Shown in pieces: positions 57,256 to 64,000 of a stretch of 64,000 nt of DNA (positions are counted from its first letter, which is position 1; each line of letters opens with the position of its first letter). The position numbers and the translations under genes were made by a program. Below the pieces are notes generated by a model. That model saw only the letters and a program-made list of their open reading frames with translations. It was not told the DNA's origin and did no database searches. This DNA is from Cavia porcellus. Its lineage: Eukaryota; Chordata; Mammalia; Rodentia; Caviidae. The stretch is from the NCBI RefSeq assembly GCF_034190915.1, contig NW_026947507.1, positions 34,385,001 to 34,449,000 of the forward strand, given 5' to 3'.

Positions 57256-58297
57256 TTCCTTTCACATCTTAAATACAGAATTTGCAGAGGCTTGTTTTAC
57301 AGGCATGACCCAATAGGACATTTTGAATGAAGGTCCCTGTAGATAAGCTTACAATGGTATGAAGATAAGGATCTGGCCCAGAGGTTTTCCTGATTTGTTA
57401 TATATGCATGCTCATGGAAATTATCATAGAAACGTCATTCTTTTGCCTTTCCATTAATTAGGTGGGAATGTTTTCTGAATGCCTGGCTTATCAGAATTAC
57501 CAGATACCAGGATGACCTTGCCTTCCAAGAACACAAAATTTTAGAAGGTAGACTCTCATTTTAGTAACCACTGTAACAGTTTTATTGGTTTACAGAAGCA
57601 TACATTAAGACCTATGAGGTCATCAAGCATAAACATAAGGAGGCTTTCTTGGTACACTGGATGGCCTAAGGGAAGAGACACATTCAGACTCCAAGCGATA
57701 GGTTAGCAGTAACAAAGCAGACAGAGGCTGTCCCAGCAGCTCTGGGCACTCTGGGAGTGGTGCAGTGAATGCATCTCAGTGACAAAGCAGGGATGGGGAG
57801 GTGAGGAAGCAGAAGCCGTAGGAAAGGAACACTCCATGAGAGCCTTGAGATGGAGATGAAGACGGACCAAGAGGGCAGGCAGCATGGATGGAGGATTCCT
57901 TAGGCGTAAGTGCAGACTGAGAAGGAGCTGACGGAGTGAGGGCAAAACCAAAGGTGGAGAAGAGAGGACATGGTCGATGGAGCCAGTGAGGAGACAATGC
58001 AGCAAGTGGAGTGAAGGACAAAGTACAGCAGATTGACATCATTTTCTTTGAGCTTGGTAAAGGGACTTCTGGCATCACTGATCTCTTTAGAGTTTTGTGC
58101 CTACAGGATTCTAGAAAGGGAGGCAAAGTCATTCACTAAAAGTGAGGATGGGGTATGGATGTACAGGAATATTAAGGAGAAGTGTTCATTGGGGAAAGAG
58201 AACATGAGTCATTTCATTAGGTTCCGTCCCTCTGGGTCAGCTAGTTATGAGAATGGCAATGAGAAGTGGCAGATTCAGTGGACAGGGAAAAAGGAAG
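57256..58297. other. No gene or repeat recognised
   Basis: Non-coding sequence. The 100- and 118-codon minus ORFs at 57.7-58.1 kb overlap in two frames and are serine/leucine/proline-rich by composition only. Confidence 0.4.
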
Positions 58298-58640
58298 ATG
58301 TATGGACTGAATGAGTGTCCCTGTAAAATCTCATGTGTTCAAGTTTTCATCTGCAAGATGATGGTATTTGGGACTGGGGCTCTTGGGAGCACCACCATGA
58401 ATGAAATAGTGCTCTTCTAAGAGGCAAGAGAGGACTTGCTTACCTTCTCTACTTTCCACTGTGTATAAATACAATGAGATGTAATCAGCCTGCAACCTGG
58501 AAGAGTCCACCACAGCCCAACCATGCAAGGACTCTGCTCCTGGAGCTTCCAAAAAGGCAAAATTTAAATTTCTCTTGTTCATAAGCCACCCAGGCTCTGG
58601 TAACTTATTGCAGTAGCCAGAACTGTGGCAGATAGGGTGT
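58298..58640 (+). mobile_element. MaLR-type LTR, first of two in tandem
   Basis: 'tgtatggactgaatgagtgtccctgtaaaatc' start, 'gatgatggtatttgggactgggg', and an end in 'ttgttcataagccacccaggctctggtaacttattgcagtagcc'. Confidence 0.7.
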
Positions 58641-58734
58641 GAGACCTCTGCAAAAAAAGAGGGAAATGATGATGTGGGCACTGTTGTGGGACAAGGACCA
58701 AGAATAATACTAGGTTGAAAAAAATAAAGATGTT

Positions 58735-59097
58735 CTCATGGACTGAATATTTGTCTCCCATCTCAAAATTCATATGTTGAAGCCCTAATCCTCAGAATGA
58801 TGGTATTTGGAGCTAAGGACTCTGGGAGGTCTTTAGGCAGTAAGGGAAGAACACCCCTGAATTTTATCAGGCCCTTATAAAAGATGCCTTGGTGAGATGC
58901 TTAATTTCTTCCTTTATATAAGTGCATGGCAAAAAAAGTGGTAGCCTGCGAAAGACAGAGAGCCTTCATGGGGAAAGAAATCAGCTGGCACTTTGATCTT
59001 GGATTTGCGAGCCGCCTGCATTGTGTGAAATAAATTTCCATTGTTGAATCTAATCAGCCTTGGTATTTGTTGTAGCAGCCCCAAATGACAAGACAGA
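58735..59097 (+). mobile_element. MaLR-type LTR, second of two in tandem
   Basis: 'catggactgaatatttgtctccc', 'attcatatgttgaagccctaatcc', 'gatggtatttggagc' and 'gcccttataaaagatgcc' are seen. 'tgatcttggatttgcgagcc' and the end 'gtatttgttgtagcagcccc' follow. Same orientation as the LTR at 58298. No internal sequence lies between them, only about 95 bp. Confidence 0.75.
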
Positions 59098-59419
59098 TGG
59101 CAGGAGTAGAAACAAAGAGGGGCGAAAGAAACAGAGGGCAAACCCCCCTTTCCTACGGGAAGCTGACGTGCAACATGTTCTTGGAGAGAGCAAAGAGAAA
59201 AAGATGTGGTCTTTTCTGGGGCTTGTGACCCCTGATGAAAACAATTCATCTCAGGTGGGGAGTCATAGAAAAATGAAGGAGAGGATCTGGGTGCTAGTCT
59301 GGGGCGATGAGGTTCCAGTAGCTACCTCCCAGGGTAGAGAGGATGCAGATCATCTCCCATGGGGTGCAGGGCCTCTCCCACAATGCCTTTCCTGTAGTAC
59401 TCAGGCAACAGATGAGCCC

Positions 59420-59560
59420 AGGACTCTTTATAACTTTCAATCCTCTTTTTATGATGCTTGGAACTTGTCGCCATCTGCTAGGCAGGGCTTTAATGCAAAT
59501 CTGAGTTTGCTTTTATGGTTTCAATTAACCTAATAATAAAGCAGGGCAGGCAGGCTCCTG
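59420..59560. other. Candidate conserved regulatory element (octamer)
   Basis: ATGCAAAT octamer (59493-59500) in 'ctttaatgcaaatctgag', with CATCTG E-box (59472-59477) and 'tcaattaacctaataataaa'. Repeat-free. Confidence 0.3.
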
Positions 59561-60329
59561 AAGAATCTTCCCCTCCCACCCACTTTCAGGCAAGCTTCTC
59601 TCCCTCCTCCCCCAAAATAAAAGACCATGATGGTCTCATCCTGCAGCTGGAAATCTTCACCACATTAACCATCTCCTTTCCATACAACTAACCATCTCCT
59701 TCTGCACCACAGTTGAAACTTCAAAGGATTCAGGAACTTGTATGACAGATGCCACTTCAATTTAAAGCCCAAAAAGTACTTCCTTGAGCACTACGTAATG
59801 GGAAGATCATGACCTTAAGAATGAAGGAGAGACATAAACTCACATCCCCATTTCACATGGAGTCACCTTGGGAGTTGTCTGATCCTCCCTTTTGTCACCT
59901 GTAATAAGAGGGAAATTGTAGATACCTGGTGAAGATTAAGCATCCAACTGCTAATAAGTACCTTTCTGCTTTCAGTGGGAACCATAGACAAGCTAGACAA
60001 GAGCATCTACAATGATCAGCCATCCCCATTTGCCCAGGAGTGAGAGTTTTAGGAGTACAAGGCTTTCACTGATAAAAACTTCGAAGATTCCAGGCAAACT
60101 ACAAGATGATGATCACCATTTTTGCACCTTCTCACCGTGGTCTCCTCACTGGGCTTCACAGGGTAAGTATGAAGCATGCGATACCAATTCCAAATTCTAT
60201 TTCCTTTCTAACTTGTGACTTCCTTGGAAATTTCATAATACTTTGGGTAGGAGACTTTAGATAACATAATTATTATCATCAGTTGCTCCCTAAATTATAA
60301 TTTAAAACAATGTTATGATCTTTTACATT
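59561..60329. other. No gene recognised; probable MIR trace near 59880-59955
   Basis: 'cctcccttttgtcacctgtaataagagggaaattg' resembles antisense MIR core. Otherwise featureless. Confidence 0.4.
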
Positions 60330-60560
60330 TTATCATTATATATAAGAGGAAGTAGAGTTGACATCTGGAAAATCTCTGCAATGTGAGGCAAGCTATCAAG
60401 GCCACATAGCAATAAAATTAGAGTAGTCGCTGATTTTAACCTAGCCATGTAACCACTCTTTCTCCATTTCTTCAACTCTGAAGTGGAACTAAAATAGCTA
60501 CATTGCTGAAAGTGAGAGATAATGCTTTTAAAAATGCCTAGTTTTTGTGAGCATTCATTA
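60330..60560. repeat. Two MIR-like fragments
   Basis: A sense-like piece (60360-60425, 'tgcaatgtgaggcaagctatcaaggccacatagcaa') is followed by an antisense piece (60430-60560, 'atgtaaccactctttctccatttcttcaactctgaagtgg'). Confidence 0.5.
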
Positions 60561-61180
60561 AATGGTGGCCTAGCTCATTATTGATTTTAATCTAGCAAAA
60601 TTGTTATGTGTGTCTATAAAAAATATATGGCATTTGGCCTTTGGTACTCAGCTGGTCTTTCTTTGGGTTTGAACATCCTGGGATTTCTAGCACTTGAATG
60701 CGTAGGTAGGTGTCAGTCAGCATTTGTCAAGTAAACAACAGCCTTTGATTATAATTTCCAAATGATCTTCTCGTGAAGCACAGGTTTAATGTAAGATCTT
60801 ATTTAAAGCATTTACTCACTGATTCATTCAGTCTATGAATACTTGACTGGACTTCTTGCTTCAAATGTGGTTTTCTAAGTTTGGACCTTCCTCCACTCAT
60901 ACAGAATACACTGGATTTTGATTTTAAAACCAATATTACCTTTGAGTTCAGAAGTTCTGCTAGCTAAAGACACCATCTTAAAAGGAAGATAGGGGCATTG
61001 GTTGGAACCCGGAGCAGGGATCAGCTGTATTTTCAGCTCCTTTACTTTAGAAACAGAACTGAAAGCCCACAGTATCCTTAGGGGACTACAAAAAATGTTT
61101 TAAATTCAGAATAAAAATTGAATGTAGTCTAACCTGGATGATTTTGTCTTTATATAATAGTACAAAATATAGTATTTAAA
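60561..61180. other. No repeat recognised; forkhead and TCF-like words
   Basis: 'tcaagtaaacaacagcctttgattataa' (60728-60755) holds GTAAACAA and CTTTGAT. It could be regulatory, but this is weak. Confidence 0.25.
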
Positions 61181-61255
61181 AACTACTGTATATATTTGTG
61201 AATATATACATATAATTTACATAATTATATATATACATAAATAATTTCTTAATGG
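61180..61255. repeat. AT-rich low-complexity tract
   Basis: TATATA/ATAAT-rich run of about 75 bp. Confidence 0.8.
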
Positions 61256-61433
61256 AGGAAAAAGGGCTCACGAAGCCCAAACACTTTTTAAAGCTAGTAA
61301 GAGTCAGTATAACCCTGATCTACTTGTACTTTGAACCACACTGTAGTTAGCAGAATGGTTATCTTCATGAGTGACTCATTAAAATCCCTATCAGTCATCC
61401 TCAGTATAGAAGGTCATGGCAGTTGTCAAACAA

Positions 61434-61510
61434 TTGGATGGATGGATGAGTGGTAGATGGATGGATGGGTGGATGAATGGGTGGTGGATGGATGGGTGAA
61501 TAGATAGATT
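61434..61510. repeat. (GGAT)n imperfect microsatellite
   Basis: GGATGGAT units with GGTGGATGAATG-type variants. Confidence 0.95.
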
Positions 61511-61770
61511 ACCTAGAAGAAATAAATGTTCAGGAAGGTGCAAATATAAATAAGTTTTTAGAACACGAAACCCAGAAGATTTAGTGCCCTACAAATTTGG
61601 AGAAGGGAAAGGTGACCTTGTTTTCTGACTATGCTTTGGGAGAAATGATCCCACAGTTCTTATTCAATTTACACGACTCATATTTCTTTACCAGACTAAG
61701 AGTCTTTAAAAATCCTACTGTAAAGTTAATTATCTACAGCAAGTATACAAGTCTTATTTGTCACATAACT

Positions 61771-62025
61771 GAACCATGTGCAAAATAGTCACTCAAATGA
61801 AGAAAATTGATCCTAAGGCAAGTCAGAGCCAGACTCCAGCTCAGTGCCTTAGATCAAGTACTGTCCTTCCACAGTTAGAGGCTACCTAAGATTTTCTCCT
61901 CTGATGCTACACATCATTTCATTTGACTTAGACATGAATCATTTTCACTTTAGAAAGAAAGAAAAGCAATGATAACAATAAACCAAAAATTATGCCACTG
62001 AAGTGTTCTGAGCTATATTTTAAAA
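61771..62025 (+). repeat. 255-bp inverted duplication, arm A
   Basis: Base-by-base comparison with the reverse complement of 63133-63387 gives 250 of 255 matches and no gaps. This arm runs on into apparently single-copy sequence on both sides, so it is probably the source. Confidence 0.95.
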
Positions 62026-62419
62026 TTCATGGACTCTTGTTATACACTAAGATAGGTGAGAAATAGAAACAAAAGAACATAATTTCTAAGCACCAACCGT
62101 ATCAAGACAACTAGCAAATATTGTATCAGCACAGGCAGGAGAGCCTACTCATCCCATTTGGGACATTTGGGACTTCTCCCTCTGTAGCTCAGAGAATTAC
62201 TGAACAACAGCCCTACCAAGATCCCCATGATATCATGCCTGGTGCCGGTGTTGGTTTCAACCACCCCCTTTACACCTATCCCCTTCTCACCACATCTCTA
62301 TTTCTAATCTCACTCCTGCTGTTACAAAGCATATTTAATAACTTGTAGACACCAAGAATGCCATGACATGAGTAATGACAACATCTCTGATCGTAACTAG
62401 ACATTGAAAGGGACACACT
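62026..62419. other. No gene or repeat recognised
   Basis: Non-coding spacer sequence between the inverted arms. The 75-codon ORF here is unremarkable. Confidence 0.4.
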
Positions 62420-62700
62420 AAAACTAATGAATAAATGAGCCAATTTGCACTAAAATGCAACTGTAAATAAACTGCCTCAGAAGCGAGAAGGGCAGCGGCT
62501 GTTTATTCTTATTCCTAATAAAAGGCAGAGATAAATTGGGTGCAAATCGAGATCCAATAGGTGCTGACGGTAACAGATTAAGATCTATGAAAACTGGGAA
62601 TACTTTAATGAGTTATGTTGAACAGATTCAAGAGCTCCTGCAGCCTCTCCTATTGCTAGGTTTTTAGTGTGTCTCTAGGTAGCGGGGTTTTGTAAATGAA
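62420..62700. other. Candidate conserved regulatory element
   Basis: Repeat-free, with forkhead-like words in both orientations: 'ctgtaaataaactg' (62461-62474) and 'ggctgtttattcttattcctaataaaagg' (62497-62525). Then 'gctgacggtaacagattaag'. It lies between the two arms of the 255-bp inverted repeat. Confidence 0.33.
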
Positions 62701-62959
62701 TGTTCAACTTTCCTTGGAGGAGCCCCTGCTGGTCTAGAAACTCAGAAGCCAAATTTATAGTTTTCCTCTGTTGTAACCTGCAAAATCTTATACCATTTTC
62801 TCATCACGTGCCTCACTTGTGTTATCCCTACAAGGGAGTAGTTACAATTATGTTTCTTACTACAAGGATTTACAAAGAGCATAAATGTGACAACATACAT
62901 ACAAGTGTCATCTACATAGGAAGAAAGGTCCCAGGATTTAGAAGAGTGTTAAAACACAA

Positions 62960-63045
62960 TCCTGTCATGTGACCTACTGTTAGTTATTTATTTTACCTCT
63001 AGGAGACTAAGGTTTCCTCATATGTAAAATGAGGAGGTTGGATTT
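62960..63045 (-). repeat. MIR-like fragment
   Basis: 'tattttacctctaggagactaaggtttcctcatatgtaaaatgagg' is an antisense MIR core. Confidence 0.7.
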
Positions 63046-63051
63046 GTCAGG

Positions 63052-63480
63052 GGTTCTCAAATCTGGCTGCCCTTTAGAATCACTTGGGGAGCTTTTGAAA
63101 AAATAATGATGCCTGGGTGCCTCCTCTAATGTTTTAAAATATAGATCAGAACACTTCAGTGGCATAATTTTTGGTTTATTTTTATCATTGCTTTTCTTTC
63201 TTTCTAAAGTGAAAATGATTCATGTCTAAGTCAAATGAAATGATGTGTAGCATCAGAGGAGAAAATCTTAGGTAGCCTCTAACTGTGGAAGGACAGTACT
63301 TGATCTAAGGCATTGAGCTGGAGTCTGGCTCTTACTTGCCTTAGGATCAATTTTCTTCATTTGAGTGACTATTTTGCACATGATTCTCCTCTTAAAGCAG
63401 AACCTCAGGGGGGGGCAGACATCAGTCTATTCTAATGTTCTTAGGTGATCCTGTTATTCAGCCTGGGTTATGAACTTCTG
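63052..63480 (+). mobile_element. MER5-type relic split by arm B
   Basis: The left half is 63052-63128 ('caggggttctcaaatctggctgccctttagaatcacttggggagc'). The right half is about 63387-63480 ('cttaaagcagaacctcagggg...ttctaatgttcttaggtgatcc...cagcctgggtt'). Joined, they give a normal MER5 order, so the intervening 258 bp is an insertion. Confidence 0.7.
63133..63387 (-). repeat. 255-bp inverted duplication, arm B (inserted copy)
   Basis: Reverse-complement partner of 61771-62025, with 5 mismatches. CTCCTCT occurs on both sides (63122-63128 and 63387-63393), like a short target-site duplication. It encodes nothing recognisable and has no poly-A tail or clear terminal inverted repeat. Confidence 0.93.
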
Positions 63481-63599
63481 AACTTAGATGATCTCTAAAG
63501 TTTCTTCCTTCTCACACTCTATGACTATGGAATTTGTTTTATAATTGCTTGAGCTATATTGACTTTGATCCAGAACCATACCTCTAAGTAACAATGGAA

Positions 63600-64000
63600 G
63601 GATGCCAAAGGGCATACCAGGTGCCAGAATGGTGGGTTCCATCTGTTTTAGATCTCAAGTTCCTATAGAAAGCTGGACAGGAGTTAGCATACTTATAACA
63701 TTTCACCTTTAAAATAGTTGGGATTTTACACACATAATATGACACAGCATATATTCTTTTGAAACTAGTTTTATTATCTTTAAGATCCAAGCCATTGCAA
63801 GTATCATTAGGAAGTTCCCCGTTAGTGCTGACTAGTATTCCATGGTAGGAATATCCACAGTTTGTTTAACCATTCATCCACTGAAAAAAAATTGTGTTGC
63901 TTCCAGGTTTTTTTGTTTTGTGTCCATTTGTTTGTTTACCATGAGGAAGAAAGCTGCAATGCACATTTGTGAACAGGTGTTTCCATAAACATAAGTTTTG
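63600..64000 (-). mobile_element. Old L1 ORF2 3' region, antisense, cut by window end
   Basis: 'tgctgactagtattccatggtaggaatatccacagtttgtttaaccattcatcc' and 'agaaagctgcaatgcacatttgtgaacaggtgtttccataaacataagttttg' are standard antisense L1 landmarks. The left edge is approximate. Confidence 0.7.

Noticed and set aside
59060..59533. 157-codon plus-strand ORF
   Set aside because: It starts inside the end of a MaLR-type LTR, has no recognisable domain and overlaps a minus ORF of 111 codons.

Overview
The window looks like nuclear DNA of a placental mammal, most likely a squirrel-related rodent. It carries mammal-wide repeats (MIR, L2, MER5, MER2/Tigger, MLT1, old L1). It also carries rodent tRNA-derived ID units and composite B1+ID (B1-dID-type) SINEs at about 17055, 21668, 21898, 24701 and 52270. 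I see no muroid B2 and no primate Alu. B1-dID SINEs are known from squirrels, dormice, beavers and a few related groups, so the exact family is inference. I recognise no host protein-coding exon and no structural RNA gene. The window reads as intergenic or intronic sequence, and nearly all short ORFs behave like chance ORFs. The only convincing protein-coding sequence belongs to a retrotransposon.

Region 1-6 kb is the most structured. A LINE-1-derived element at 1798-5134 (+) has a CpG-rich 5' UTR, an intact 350-codon ORF1 (2748-3800), about 1.3 kb of 3' UTR and an A-rich tail. No ORF2 or reverse transcriptase is visible, which is the 'half-L1' (HAL1) design. It is flanked by a 15-bp target-site duplication. 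It sits in antisense inside the 3' UTR of an older, 5'-truncated copy of the same family (1218-1797 plus 5150-5695, minus strand). That older copy has its own 18-bp duplication, so the order of events can be read from the sequence.

From 6 to 48 kb the window is a mosaic. It holds ancient repeats and at least five copies of one MaLR-like LTR family (7.1, 18.9, 24.1, 38.6 and 47.3 kb). It also holds Tigger, MER5 and hAT-like DNA transposon relics, simple repeats and stretches where I recognise nothing. Several repeat-free blocks are dense in homeodomain, forkhead, GATA or octamer-like words and are candidate conserved regulatory elements: 10.03-10.42, 21.04-21.31, 37.33-37.69, 39.61-39.99, 56.00-56.17, 59.42-59.56 and 62.42-62.70 kb. 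This rests on composition and word content only. A perfect 52-bp direct repeat occurs at 31809 and 32653.

From 48.3 to 52.2 kb lies an old, heavily mutated L1 (+), followed by a B1-dID SINE and a MIR-rich stretch. The last 3 kb contains two copies of a 255-bp segment in inverted orientation (61771-62025 and 63133-63387), about 98% identical by direct comparison. The second copy interrupts a MER5 relic and is bordered by a 7-bp repeat, so it is the derived copy. The window ends inside another old L1 in minus orientation.
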